This document shows, in pieces, positions 7,607-17,385 of a stretch of DNA of 64,000 nucleotides; position 1 is the first letter of the stretch, and every line of letters begins with the position of its first letter. Source of the DNA: Endozoicomonas sp. G2_2. GTDB lineage: Bacteria > Pseudomonadota > Gammaproteobacteria > Nevskiales > Salinisphaeraceae. The notes below the pieces were generated by a model. It ran no database searches, was not told where the DNA came from, and saw nothing but the letters and a program-made list of their open reading frames with translations. Location of the stretch: NCBI RefSeq assembly GCF_017744135.1, contig NZ_JAGHQU010000011.1, positions 36,308-100,307 on the forward strand. Reading direction: 5' to 3'. The position numbers and the translations under genes are program-made.

Positions 7607-9517
7607 TCAGGTCTGTTCGTCAATATCAGTGACCGGCGCGGCCGGCTTCGGCCAGATCTCGGTAGCGACCTCAAACAATCGGCGTCCGCGCTGCTCGATA
7701 TCGCGCTCATCCCATTGTTCGAACACCCCATCTCGAAAGTGGGCATTGAGGCGTAGATCACTGTCGTCCCGTATCTTGGCCACACGTTTGCCGATCGCAG
7801 CATTACCGACTGAGCTATTTAGGCTGGACGTGAGTAGGGTTAGGTTCCCGATGGTGTCGCAGAGCCGCTGACGTCGATTAACCAACGTCTCTTCGTTCTC
7901 TGGTTCCGGCAACTCGTCAGAAAACGGGTAATGGGCCTCCCACTTCTGGGGCATCAAATGCTCCACAGTGAGATCGGAAGGCGGCGTCATCGCCTCTGAG
8001 CGGCTGGTGCGCATACCGTCATTCAATGCCCGAAGCACCATCGCGGCGCGAAACGGCTTCGTCTTGTAGTAGATCGGTCGGTTGAGCCACCCGTGGAGGA
8101 ACGCACTATCGCTAGGCCAGATATTTGTCGGCCCCTCCCCTTCCAGCAGGTACTCGCGCACGACATCCTGCGGCTGCAATGATGTGTCGTGGTCGCTCGA
8201 CAGACGACGCAACAAACCGATGAAGAAATTGTTGTAGTTCTTCGGGGTATAGCCACCCACGAACCTGCGCACGAGGTAAGACTCAAGGTCGCTGACGATT
8301 CGATCGCGCGACTCTTCGCTGAGCTGGCTCGGGCTACGCTCCATCATCCATAGAAGAATCGGATAGACGGTGCTGGTCTCCAGGGCCTTCAGGCGCTTGG
8401 CGAAGACGCCCAGGCGATCGGTGCCGGCGGGATTGACCAGCTGCGCGAAATTTTTGCTTCGCCGCTCAAGGCTGGCCAGATAGGTTTCCGTGTCGAGAGC
8501 CGCCCGCGACCTCCACTCACGGAAGGTTCTGAATAGGTGGCTGATATTCAGGACACGTTCGGTGCGAAGCACGAGGTCGTGATAGAAGAACAGATCGATA
8601 CGTGGCCGATAGAGGCGCCCTTGGCTCTCCATGGCGTGCCAGAACAGGCGGTGGTCGTCGTTGGCAGCACTCTGGGTCGTATCGAAGTGACTCCAGTACC
8701 GCGTGTAGAGATCCTCGCCATTGAGCTTTCTACGCGAGGCCTCGAGAAAGATCGTGTTGCGAATCAGGTCCGAGGGCATGAGCGGCTGTCCGCGTGCGTT
8801 GAGCGTCTCGAAGATGATCTGCGGGTCGTCGTTCTCTTCCAGCTGAATAACGACCAATGACACGGCAGTGCGAAGCGCATGAATGATCGCGTAGACCCGC
8901 TGTGCATGGTCGGCCTCGCGCACAGCAGGCAAGCTATCCTCATCGTTCTCGAGGAACGACGTGATTGTGCGGTGAAAGAACTCGTACGCGCGCGCCAGCT
9001 GCGGCAGCTTCCCTTGGGTTATCTGATCGTCCAAAAGGTCGCGCAGAGCCTCGGGCGAACCCGCAGTCATCACCGCAGCGAATGCCTGACGATCGCTATT
9101 GGTCGGCCAAACCTTGAAACGCTGTTCGTAATCAGAGCCTGAGACACGGTTCTGCGTAAGCACGCGAACTGCCTCGGCGTCTTCCTCGCTGTATTTCTCA
9201 GCCACGTCTCGAAGCGCGGCGAGAAAGATTTGCAGCGTGGTCAGTCGCTGCTGGCCGTCGATCACATTCGCGCGTGCAACACCGCGGCCGTAGACCTTGG
9301 CAGAGTCCACCACGATCGCGCCCAGAAAGTGGGACGTCTGGATCTCCCCTGTTCGATCGAATGACTCAAGACAATTCTGTGCCTGCGTCTCGATATCATC
9401 CCAGAGAGGCGCCCATTGATCGTCCTGTGACCAGACATAGGGACGCTGAAACAACGGTACGACGTGCAACCGCTCTTTCTCGAAGATTTCGTGAACGGTC
9501 ATTGTGTGCGGCTGCAT
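7607..9517 (-). CDS. GmrSD-like DUF262/DUF1524 protein, probable type IV restriction or anti-phage nuclease
   Basis: A single 636-residue polypeptide joining both halves of the GmrSD system. The N-terminal DUF262 domain has PLFQRPYVWS (21-30) and the nucleotide-binding signature IDGQQRLTTLQ (86-96). The C-terminal DUF1524 domain has DLTVEHLMPQKW and GNLTLLTSSLNSSVGNA, an HNH-type nuclease of the His-Me finger class. Such fusions cleave modified phage DNA or act in broader phage defence, using NTP. The start is supported by AGGGGA eight bases upstream. The gene is the first of a two-gene unit and sits between conjugation and recombination genes, a typical cargo position. Confidence 0.9.
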   Translation of the reverse strand: MQPHTMTVHEIFEKERLHVVPLFQRPYVWSQDDQWAPLWDDIETQAQNCLESFDRTGEIQTSHFLGAIVVDSAKVYGRGVARANVIDGQQRLTTLQIFLAALRDVAEKYSEEDAEAVRVLTQNRVSGSDYEQRFKVWPTNSDRQAFAAVMTAGSPEALRDLLDDQITQGKLPQLARAYEFFHRTITSFLENDEDSLPAVREADHAQRVYAIIHALRTAVSLVVIQLEENDDPQIIFETLNARGQPLMPSDLIRNTIFLEASRRKLNGEDLYTRYWSHFDTTQSAANDDHRLFWHAMESQGRLYRPRIDLFFYHDLVLRTERVLNISHLFRTFREWRSRAALDTETYLASLERRSKNFAQLVNPAGTDRLGVFAKRLKALETSTVYPILLWMMERSPSQLSEESRDRIVSDLESYLVRRFVGGYTPKNYNNFFIGLLRRLSSDHDTSLQPQDVVREYLLEGEGPTNIWPSDSAFLHGWLNRPIYYKTKPFRAAMVLRALNDGMRTSRSEAMTPPSDLTVEHLMPQKWEAHYPFSDELPEPENEETLVNRRQRLCDTIGNLTLLTSSLNSSVGNAAIGKRVAKIRDDSDLRLNAHFRDGVFEQWDERDIEQRGRRLFEVATEIWPKPAAPVTDIDEQT

Positions 9518-9636
9518 CTATATCCCCTGTGAGGTTGCCACTGAACGCGTGAGAAAAGACTTCTACCGCGGACCAAGGGTATGACGTTGCCAGAAGATCG
9601 GTGCATTCCGCACATCGCATGGCTAACTGTGGGTGC

Positions 9637-10011
9637 TCAATGTGAGGATGTGGCCACACCCCGCGCCGTTCGTTTTTTGGTGGCCAGAATGGTGACGTCG
9701 AGCGCGAGCGCGCACGGCATCTGCAGCTCGCGCATCGCCTCGATCACTTCTTGGTTGACGGCTCGTAGTCGTACTCGCCGGCCGTGAATCCGCATCTGAC
9801 GCAACGGCTGCTCTGTGGCAACGATGGGGTCTCCGACCCGCCGATATGCACTCGGGCCGGAGACCGCAATTTCCCATTGGCGAGCAAATCCCAGGAGCCG
9901 CTGCACGGCTACATCGCAGGTATCAGGCTGTGCGCCTTCTATCGTGATATCGATCGTGCAGGCTGCTGGTTTTTTTCGTCTGGGCATCGCGTGCAGTGGT
10001 ATGCGCCTCAT
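9637..10011 (-). CDS. Hypothetical protein downstream of the AddA-like gene
   Basis: A 124-residue basic protein, 43 bp downstream of the AddA-like gene on the same strand. After a basic N-terminus it reads TIDITIEGAQPDTCDVAVQRLLGFARQWEI, a plausible beta-alpha unit. It ends with another basic tail (LATKKRTARG). No family is recognised and no enzyme motif is visible. The ribosome-binding site is poor; an internal start at the second methionine (about 9987) is possible. It may be coexpressed with the nuclease-helicase pair. Confidence 0.5.
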   Translation of the reverse strand: MRRIPLHAMPRRKKPAACTIDITIEGAQPDTCDVAVQRLLGFARQWEIAVSGPSAYRRVGDPIVATEQPLRQMRIHGRRVRLRAVNQEVIEAMRELQMPCALALDVTILATKKRTARGVATSSH

Positions 10012-10053
10012 CCATGAAAGCGTCCTGCTGCGTAGCGAATTCGCCCTGGAGCA

Positions 10054-13000
10054 CTATGCCGCTGCCTCCTCGGTGGCCGTATCGACCACCTCCAGGTGAC
10101 CGAATGCCGGAATGAAAAGCGCCGTGCGTACGTCAAAGCCCGGATTTAGGGCCCGGACGGCGTCTGCGTACTCCACCAGCTGACCGCGATAACGCACGAC
10201 CAGCCCGGCAATCAGGCCCGCGCGATCGGTGATGGCCGGATCGACCACGCTCGCCTTGTAGTCCAAGACCCAGATCGTGCGCTCAGCCTGGCTCGACCAG
10301 CTCACCAAATCGATGATGCCGGTTGTCCAGCGACCTCCGACCTGGCCGGTGTAGTGATACTCCGAGACCAGACTCCGCCCTGCCTTGAAGACCTCATCGG
10401 CCAACGCCTTGCAGCGTCGGGTGCGATCGAGCATTTCGATTACATGCCCGGCGGCGCGCGCCACATCCGGCTCCGGCATCCCCTCACGTCGCGCCATTGC
10501 CACCAGCGCAGCCCGTAGCTCAGACGGCTCGAAATCCAGAGGCGCAGCGCGGCGCGCGCGCGTCTCCATGACCCGGTGATACATGATGCCAATGATTCGG
10601 GCGGTCTCACCGTCTTCGACGCTATGCTGCTTCACGGGTGCGGCCTTAAACACGCGCTCACTCGGCGAGGTGCTCTTGATCGCGGGCGCAAGGATATCGC
10701 GGCCTTCGAGAGGGCAAGCATGCCCTGCCGGCAGACGCGGCGGACACGGGACGAAACGCGCCTTGTCATCTACCTTCGACAAGGTGAGCGCCGGCGGAGC
10801 CTGCTCATAAGCAACCAACGCATCCCATACGGGCTCGACCAGCGTGCTCTTCTCCGGGCGATCGCCTTTGAGATTGACCACCACATGCAGCTGACTCTTT
10901 GCGCGGGTCATGGCCACGTACAGCAGGCGCATGGACTCGTTGCGCTGCACCGAGGTAGCCATCACATGCGCGAACTCGTAGAGCGCTACTGTGGGATCTT
11001 TCTTGTCGGCGAATCGCGGCGCGCGCGGCACAGTCAGCACGCCATGACGGGTACGCACGCGATGCAACAGCGGCCGATCTGGAGACGCCGTCCCGCGCCC
11101 CGTCCCGACCAGGAACACGGTATCGAATTCCAGCCCCTTTGCCTTGTGAATAGTCATGACCTGGACGCGGCCTTCGCTGGTGTTCGCGAACAGACGATTA
11201 AGCTGGGCGGTGAAACGCTCCAGAGATTCGAGCTGGCCGGCGACGCAATGCTCGGCAAGAACGTCAAACACGCGCTCGACATCTCGCTCGGCGGTGGCAT
11301 CCATGCAGGCCGGGCCATCGAGTGCGAGCCATACGCTCCCCGCGAGACGATCCAGACGTTTGCAACGATTCACGTCAGCGCGGGCCGCTTCAATCGCATC
11401 CATCAGGCGCGCGACACGCTGGCGACCGTCATCGCTGAGCATGGCCATGCGTTCATCGTCCGCCAGTAACGAAGGGATCGGCACATAAAGCGCGTTGCGA
11501 CAGAGCAACACGAGATCGGCATGCGATAGGCCGACCAGCGGCGAGCGCAGCAACTCCACCCACGAGCCCCGGTCTGCGGCGTGCCACAGCGCGCGAATCA
11601 GCGCGATAGCATCCGCCGCCGGGCCACGCCCGGTGAGGGTATTGAGATCCTGGCTGGCGTACGCAATGCCGCGTGCGGCGAGCGCTTCGAGAATGCGCGC
11701 GACATGAGACTTCGCCCGAGTGAGGATTGCCACATCGGCGCCGGGTTTCTCTTCGAGGCGCTCGGCCACAAGACCAGCGACACGCTCTGCCTCATCCGTC
11801 CAGTCTTCGTAGTCGACCCGGTGCATCCACACGCCGGCCCCGGCCTCGGGGTCACGGGCGGCTTTCGATCGACTCAGCGACACGACGCCGTTGTCACGAT
11901 CTCCGATACTCGGGAAGCCGGCAGCGAGAATGTTATTGCAGCCATCGACCACCGCCGGGCGCGAGCGGAAGTTCTGGGTCAAGGTCAGGCAGGTAAGCGG
12001 CAGGCCCGCGAAGGCCGCGTTCTCCCAGATCGACATGAACTCGCGCACTTCAGCCTGGCGAAAGCCATAGATGGACTGCTGCGGATCGCCGACAAGGAAC
12101 AACGAGCGCCCCTCTTCTGCATCCCAGGCCTCGACCAGCGAGGCAATCAGCTCGTTCTGAAGCGTACTGGTGTCTTGATATTCATCCACCAGCAGATGCT
12201 CGATGAGCATGTTCTGCCGCGACATCACCGACATATCCTCGCTGGCGCCGCCGCGCAGGGCGGCTGCGGCACGCAAGGCGATTTCGGAGAAGTCCACGCC
12301 GGCCTCGGCATGAAACGACAGCATCAGATGCGCCACGCAGCGAGACAGCGTCTGCGAGAGCGCCCGACGTAAGGTATCGGCGTACTCGGGGTATTCCAGC
12401 ACGGGCAAGGTCATCATGGAGACCAGCCGCTCGCGCACGGTTTCGCTGTCCGGATGACCTTTGAGCGCTTCCAGCGCCGCCCGCGCGTCGGGTGTCTGCG
12501 GATCGTCGGCGGCAAAACCCTCTCGCTTGGTGAGCTTCGCGCGCCAGTCGCCCAGGGTTGTCAGCAGTGTCCGTGCAAAACCCTGCCACGCGACAACCTG
12601 CCCCGGCGAGCGGCCCGAGGAGCGATGCAGCGCAGCGGCCCAGTCGGTGTTCGCGTGAGAGACTGAATCAGCGATGGCAATCAACGTCCATGCTTCAACG
12701 GGCAGCACATCGACCAGATCGTTTACACGCTGGCCAACCAGCGCCGTGAGGACGGCCTGCTCATCGCCGGTATCGCCCGCGTCACCCAGCAGATCACGCC
12801 ACTGCTCACGCTTTTCGAGCATCGAGACGAACATCGGCATGAGCCGGTCGAGGCTGTTGTCTGCGAACACGAGCACCTGTTCGAGCGCCGCGCGCACGTC
12901 CGTATCGAGACTGTCGTTCTCGTACTCCTCGAATAGGGCCGTGACCGCCTGCTCATAGGCCGGATAGGGATTGTCGAGCGCATCGATCGGGCCACCCAAT

Positions 13001-13398
13001 CCGCTCAGGATCGGCAGCTGACGAATCAGGCGCGCGTTGAGCGCATCGATGGTGAGCGCCTGCAGTCGCGCCGGATTAACCAGCAGTCCCCAGCCCATCG
13101 CCTCGTCCCGTTCGAGCACACGCTTGGCCAGCTGCCATGTCGTGAGCGCATGTTCGGCCGCCGGCGCCTCGCCGGTTCCCCGCTCCAGCGCGCTATACAG
13201 GCGCTGACGGATTTCGTTCGCGGCCTTCACGGTAAATGTGATGGCAACAACGCTCTCCGGCTCGCTCGCCACGGCCAGTGCCGCGAGGCATCGCTGTACC
13301 AGCAGCTCGGTTTTGCCTGAGCCAGCCGGCGCACGCACGATCACATGCTGGGTAATGTCGAGCGCCTGTGCTCGTTGTGTCGCGTCTTCAGGAGTCAT
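10054..13398 (-). CDS. AddA/RecB-like UvrD-family helicase with C-terminal nuclease domain
   Basis: This 1114-residue protein is a superfamily 1 helicase of the AddA/RecB type, acting in processing of DNA double-strand ends. The Walker A motif is RAPAGSGKTELLVQR (22-36). Others are DEYQDTSTLQNE (motif II), LVGDPQQSIYGFR (III), QVMTIHKAKGLEFD (V) and LLYVAMTRAKSQL (VI). A RecB-type nuclease domain ends the protein, with TTGIIDLVSW and WVLDYKASVV supplying the acidic and lysine residues. Its start overlaps the stop of the AddB-like gene by one base (TAATG). The pair is usually chromosomal; here it is part of the mobile element. Confidence 0.92.
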   Translation of the reverse strand: MTPEDATQRAQALDITQHVIVRAPAGSGKTELLVQRCLAALAVASEPESVVAITFTVKAANEIRQRLYSALERGTGEAPAAEHALTTWQLAKRVLERDEAMGWGLLVNPARLQALTIDALNARLIRQLPILSGLGGPIDALDNPYPAYEQAVTALFEEYENDSLDTDVRAALEQVLVFADNSLDRLMPMFVSMLEKREQWRDLLGDAGDTGDEQAVLTALVGQRVNDLVDVLPVEAWTLIAIADSVSHANTDWAAALHRSSGRSPGQVVAWQGFARTLLTTLGDWRAKLTKREGFAADDPQTPDARAALEALKGHPDSETVRERLVSMMTLPVLEYPEYADTLRRALSQTLSRCVAHLMLSFHAEAGVDFSEIALRAAAALRGGASEDMSVMSRQNMLIEHLLVDEYQDTSTLQNELIASLVEAWDAEEGRSLFLVGDPQQSIYGFRQAEVREFMSIWENAAFAGLPLTCLTLTQNFRSRPAVVDGCNNILAAGFPSIGDRDNGVVSLSRSKAARDPEAGAGVWMHRVDYEDWTDEAERVAGLVAERLEEKPGADVAILTRAKSHVARILEALAARGIAYASQDLNTLTGRGPAADAIALIRALWHAADRGSWVELLRSPLVGLSHADLVLLCRNALYVPIPSLLADDERMAMLSDDGRQRVARLMDAIEAARADVNRCKRLDRLAGSVWLALDGPACMDATAERDVERVFDVLAEHCVAGQLESLERFTAQLNRLFANTSEGRVQVMTIHKAKGLEFDTVFLVGTGRGTASPDRPLLHRVRTRHGVLTVPRAPRFADKKDPTVALYEFAHVMATSVQRNESMRLLYVAMTRAKSQLHVVVNLKGDRPEKSTLVEPVWDALVAYEQAPPALTLSKVDDKARFVPCPPRLPAGHACPLEGRDILAPAIKSTSPSERVFKAAPVKQHSVEDGETARIIGIMYHRVMETRARRAAPLDFEPSELRAALVAMARREGMPEPDVARAAGHVIEMLDRTRRCKALADEVFKAGRSLVSEYHYTGQVGGRWTTGIIDLVSWSSQAERTIWVLDYKASVVDPAITDRAGLIAGLVVRYRGQLVEYADAVRALNPGFDVRTALFIPAFGHLEVVDTATEEAAA

Positions 13399-16043
13399 TA
13401 CGCTTCCTCTCGTTGTCCCATCAGCCGGGCGATGTCTTCGTAGCCACGCGGGTTGCGAAGCATCTCGTGGGTCACCCCCACGTCTCCGGCCATGAATGCC
13501 TCGGCGTTCGACTGCAGCGCCTCACGCCACTTTTCCAACTGCACGTCCCAGTCCGCGACCCCGTGCCCGATCTCACCCTTGCGGTCGGCGATGAAGTGAT
13601 CCGCGAACGATGAACACAGCTTGAACCCGGTTCCGTGCGCCGCAACGTGCGCGAGTCCTATGCCGTCGCAACCGCCCACATCCAGCGATTCGACCGCATC
13701 AGAACTGGCATAGAGGGGCAGCTGCGGGTCGGTCAGCTTCTCGGCTTTCCAGCCCGCCGTGCTCACGTAGCCGCCGGTCTTGTAGTCCAGCAGGACAATC
13801 TGGTCTTGCCCGTTGACGTGTACCCGATCCACGCGATCGATCTTGAGCTTCAGAGGCAGCCCGGCAATCACCGTCTGTACTTCACGCTCACGCGCGACCA
13901 CCTCGAAGGGATAGACACGCTGCGATTCCAGGCGCAGCCAGCGCTCGCAAAGGTCAGCGACACGACGACGCTCCAACGCAGCCAGCGCACGGCCGTAGAT
14001 CGCCGCCGGCAACATCTGGTCGTCCTCGGCCGCCGCGTAGGTTTGCGCCGCGACCAGCTCGCGCCGGTTTTGAGCGTCCATTGCCAACAAGGCATCGCTG
14101 TTATTGATGTGGCCCCAAAGGCGTTCGAGTACCCGGTGAATGAACGTGCCCTGCACAGCCGGCGTCAGCGGTGCACCCGTCTCCGGCATCGGTTTGACCC
14201 CGATACGCGAGCGCATGAACGCCACATAGGGCACCTGTGCCTGCCAGGCCAGAATCGAGACGCCACCACGCACGCCCTCGGCTTCTTCGACGGACACCGC
14301 CGGTACCGGATCATCATCGGGCGTAACCAGAGCACAGGCCGCGCGCGGGCGTGCCCCCAGCTGGGTTGTCGCAGGCCATGGCCCGAACAATGGACTGGGC
14401 ATCTGAAGCGCGCCGCGCGCCCCGAAGGCATGTGTACTCAACGTCACCGACGCAGCACTACCCGCCAGCCAGCCTGCGAGGCTGCGAGCCGTTTCCAGAC
14501 ACTGATCCGGCGTCGCATCCGACACGCCCGCCTCGGCCAGGAGATCGGGCTCGAAGAACGGGCTCTGACGTACCGGACGCGGCAAGGTGTCGCCCGTCAG
14601 GCCCAGCACGAAGGCATGGTCGAAACGCATGCCCGGCGCGTCTTCGAATTCGAGGATGCGGATTGGCTCGATCGCCTGCGAACGCGGGTTGAAGTCTCGC
14701 GCGACCAACAGCTCGTTCATCCAGGCCCACGCGCGGCCCTGATTGATCTCGCCGAGCTGGTCATCCATCGCGGCCATCTGACGCTGAATTTCGCGCCACG
14801 CGCTGAGCAGCTGGAAGTCTTCCGAACTGGCCTCGCGGAATAGCTCCCACCGCGCAGCAGCAAGACGTGTATCGAAGACCTTGCACCATGCCGAAGGCAA
14901 GGCAATGGCCGGCGTGTCCTCAACCGTATCGCACAGGGCGTCAATGCTCTTGCGCGTGAACTCGCCGATCTCAAGGCGTTGTGACAGGCGCCGCAGGACG
15001 CTCACGCCGTGACGACGCCCACCGAGGGAGCGCAGCGCGTATTCGAGCTGTGCCCGGTCAATGGCACTCGCACGACCCCAGAAGCTCGTCGAGAGCAGCA
15101 CACGGCTGAGATGGGCCGCTTCATTGTCGCGCCGGGACAACTTGAGCAGATCCATTGCGGCACCGATCGCCGCCGTATCGCTCATCGCCAGACCGCGTGC
15201 ATACGTCCACGGGCGCGGCGCGTCCTCACCGCCCCCACCGGGCAGGCGGCTATCCGGCGTCAGGGTAGCTGCAAAGATCCGGTCGAGCGTGCCTCGCCAT
15301 TTCTGTATGTCCGGCACGAACACGGCCACGCGCGGCTGCGTGTCGCCGCCAGCCGCCAAAAGCGCATGGAGATCGTCCGCAAGGGCGCGCACTTCATCGT
15401 CAGGATCGCTGAGCACACGCAACGTAGCGTCGGCTGCATCCGGCGCATCCAGAAGATGGACATCCACGGTGCTGCCCCGCGCACGCAATGCGTCGGCGAG
15501 ATAGCTCTGCTGGCCAGTCAGCGAGACGAAGCCGTAGAAACCGATGTGAGCGTCCGGCGTCCATTCGCCGGCGTCCGCTCGATCAATCAGATCATCGACG
15601 ACACGCTCGGCGGTAATCCAGCGGCGCTCCGCCAGACGTTCTTCAACCTGGCCACGCAAGCGCATGAACACCGCGTATTCGTCGGTGGAGCCGATGTTGG
15701 GCGTGTCCAGTACCAGGCGGTGGTTGTCGGCCACACGATCAGCCTCGCGCACTTGGCGCGCGAGATTCATCGGGGCAACGACACGCTCGCCCAGCCCATC
15801 GGCTTCGAGCACATAACGATGCAGTGCCAGTTCTTGGGCCGGGTGCAGCAGCTGGAGATCCGGCAGACAATCGGCCCAGCGCGCCAGCGTCCACTGACGA
15901 AACGCCACGATATGCGGCGCGGCCCAGATCGTGTTGTCGAGGCTGCGCCGGCGGCTATATTCGATACGCAGCTCGCGCGCCATACGCTCACTGGGAACGA
16001 TGACGGTCGCACCCGACAGGGCGCATTCAAACCAGCTTTTCAT
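13398..16043 (-). CDS. AddB-like nuclease subunit (probable DNA repair protein family)
   Basis: The 881-residue partner of the AddA-like helicase. The N-terminal region is an inactive helicase-like fold without a Walker A motif, as in AddB. The C-terminus has a RecB-type nuclease domain: GTFIHRVLERLW, then LKLKIDRVDRV and IVLLDYKTGGYV, containing the Asp and the D-x-K residues of the active site. It corresponds to the gammaproteobacterial family annotated as probable DNA repair protein, paired with UvrD-type helicases. Upstream is a promoter identical over 20 bp to that of parB, linking it to the PRTRC regulon. Confidence 0.85.
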   Translation of the reverse strand: MKSWFECALSGATVIVPSERMARELRIEYSRRRSLDNTIWAAPHIVAFRQWTLARWADCLPDLQLLHPAQELALHRYVLEADGLGERVVAPMNLARQVREADRVADNHRLVLDTPNIGSTDEYAVFMRLRGQVEERLAERRWITAERVVDDLIDRADAGEWTPDAHIGFYGFVSLTGQQSYLADALRARGSTVDVHLLDAPDAADATLRVLSDPDDEVRALADDLHALLAAGGDTQPRVAVFVPDIQKWRGTLDRIFAATLTPDSRLPGGGGEDAPRPWTYARGLAMSDTAAIGAAMDLLKLSRRDNEAAHLSRVLLSTSFWGRASAIDRAQLEYALRSLGGRRHGVSVLRRLSQRLEIGEFTRKSIDALCDTVEDTPAIALPSAWCKVFDTRLAAARWELFREASSEDFQLLSAWREIQRQMAAMDDQLGEINQGRAWAWMNELLVARDFNPRSQAIEPIRILEFEDAPGMRFDHAFVLGLTGDTLPRPVRQSPFFEPDLLAEAGVSDATPDQCLETARSLAGWLAGSAASVTLSTHAFGARGALQMPSPLFGPWPATTQLGARPRAACALVTPDDDPVPAVSVEEAEGVRGGVSILAWQAQVPYVAFMRSRIGVKPMPETGAPLTPAVQGTFIHRVLERLWGHINNSDALLAMDAQNRRELVAAQTYAAAEDDQMLPAAIYGRALAALERRRVADLCERWLRLESQRVYPFEVVAREREVQTVIAGLPLKLKIDRVDRVHVNGQDQIVLLDYKTGGYVSTAGWKAEKLTDPQLPLYASSDAVESLDVGGCDGIGLAHVAAHGTGFKLCSSFADHFIADRKGEIGHGVADWDVQLEKWREALQSNAEAFMAGDVGVTHEMLRNPRGYEDIARLMGQREEA

Positions 16044-16073
16044 GTCGGTCCTAACGTGGATTAACTTAATCTC

Positions 16074-16112
16074 ACGCTAGTCCCCGGCATATGCGCCGCA
16101 AGCCCTATTCGC
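16074..16112 (-). promoter_or_regulatory. PRTRC-type shared promoter, copy upstream of addB-like gene
   Basis: The 20-mer GCGAATAGGGCTTGCGGCGC (minus strand, 16112-16093) is identical to the one upstream of parB. It supplies a -35-like TTGCGG (16101-16096). A -10-like TAGCGT (16079-16074) follows after 16 bp. The predicted start leaves a leader of about 25 bases to the ATG at 16043. Confidence 0.6.
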
Positions 16113-16179
16113 GCCCCCGCACGAAGGCATATTCGGCCTTTGCGCGTGCGGCCCCTACGGCGTGGTCAGACCAATGGCC

Positions 16180-17385
16180 CTATCGCTCGCAGCGCGTGAA
16201 AGCCAAGGCGTAGTCCAGCCCATCTGGCGGGTTATGCGAGTTGAGGTTGTTGGTGTCCGTCACGTTCATATAGAGCTGGTAATAATTGCCGGTCCGCACC
16301 ATTCGCGTTGTGATCGACCCCATCGGGGCCGTCTGGTTAGTAGCGACACCACCACCAATTCGGACCGGCGTCGCGAACACGGTCGGGGTGCTGCCTGGCG
16401 CGCAGTTCGGTGCAGCGATCCGGTTGCTGAACGTGCTGTTGCTATTCACCTTCAGAATCTGCGTCTCCTGCAGTGATTCCGACAGGCGTACGCCTTCGCG
16501 GGTCACGATATCGTCGGCGTAGATCGTCCCGCCCACATCGAGATCACCGCTGATGTTCCCGCGGCCGCTAACATCGAGATTGCCGTTCAAGTCTGTCGGG
16601 CCGTCGACCTGAAGCTCGTTATTGATCCGGGTCCGATCCGCATAGATGCGCAACGTATCCCCGCTTTGCGACACCATGCGCACACCATTGACCATCACGA
16701 CTTCCTGAACCGCTCTGGCCCGGCCGCCGCCAAATGTGACGTCGCCGCCGCCGGTATTGAGGTCGCCGCCAGTCAGCAGCATGTTGTTGGCCTCTACTCG
16801 CCCGTTGAAGTCCCCTGTGTCGGCGCGCACGGTATCGGCATCAAGCAAACCAGCGCTTCGGATATCGTTGCCATCCATGAGGATATCTTCCTGCATGGTT
16901 CGCTCGGACGGGTCAGATGAGTCGAGGGACAGATAGTTGCCACCGCCCGGAATCATGTTGGGTGTCGGCACCGACGAGGTGACCGTCTCCCCAGACGCGG
17001 AACTGTCGATCAGGCTGTTCAGCGCGCGTCGGTTATACGGATCAGGGATGTCTACCGACACTTCGAAACGCGGGCCTGGCGTCGGGCAAGCCGTACTGTA
17101 GGACGAGCCCCACGGTGAGGTCGTATCGATCGCGAGTAAGTAATCGTTGCTTCGCAGTACGCTGATCGCCGAGCTGCAGCTCGATCCCCCGGGCAAATTA
17201 CCGTTGTCGAGGAAGTAGTTCTGAGCGGCTTCCTGGATCATGTAGATCTCGCCGATCGTTTTATCGTTGATGCCGCTGCGGTACTGGGGCACGAGCACCG
17301 ACGCCGCAATCGCCGCGAGTACGCTGGCCACGGCCGTGGCCACAACAAGCTCGATCAGCGTAAAACCGGTCTGACGAGACGTCAT
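16180..17385 (-). CDS. pilV: Prepilin-like tip or adhesin protein of the thin pilus (PilV-like)
   Basis: A 401-residue protein with a type IV prepilin N-terminus, TSRQTGFTLIELVVATAVASVLAAI (2-26), cut after Gly7 by prepilin peptidase. The pilin-like part (to about 150) is followed by a long region of short repeats (LTGGDLNTGGGDVTFGG, LNGNLDVSGRGNISGDLDVGG), which suggests a beta-helical or tail-fibre-like stalk. A distinct C-terminal domain has CAPGSTPTVFATPVRIGGG. This is the architecture of PilV minor pilins of IncI plasmids, whose tip selects recipients. No shufflon repeats or Rci recombinase are seen, so the tip is fixed. The start overlaps the preceding gene (ATGA). Confidence 0.75.
   Translation of the reverse strand: MTSRQTGFTLIELVVATAVASVLAAIAASVLVPQYRSGINDKTIGEIYMIQEAAQNYFLDNGNLPGGSSCSSAISVLRSNDYLLAIDTTSPWGSSYSTACPTPGPRFEVSVDIPDPYNRRALNSLIDSSASGETVTSSVPTPNMIPGGGNYLSLDSSDPSERTMQEDILMDGNDIRSAGLLDADTVRADTGDFNGRVEANNMLLTGGDLNTGGGDVTFGGGRARAVQEVVMVNGVRMVSQSGDTLRIYADRTRINNELQVDGPTDLNGNLDVSGRGNISGDLDVGGTIYADDIVTREGVRLSESLQETQILKVNSNSTFSNRIAAPNCAPGSTPTVFATPVRIGGGVATNQTAPMGSITTRMVRTGNYYQLYMNVTDTNNLNSHNPPDGLDYALAFTRCER

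Noticed and set aside
10576..11469. 297-codon plus-strand frame inside the addA-like gene
   Set aside because: Antisense shadow without ribosome site or family resemblance.
13635..14843. 402-codon plus-strand frame inside the addB-like gene
   Set aside because: Antisense shadow of a well-supported gene; Arg/His-rich composition typical of reverse frames in GC-rich DNA.
16180..17385. Shufflon at the pilV end
   Set aside because: No inverted recombination repeats and no Rci-like recombinase were found.
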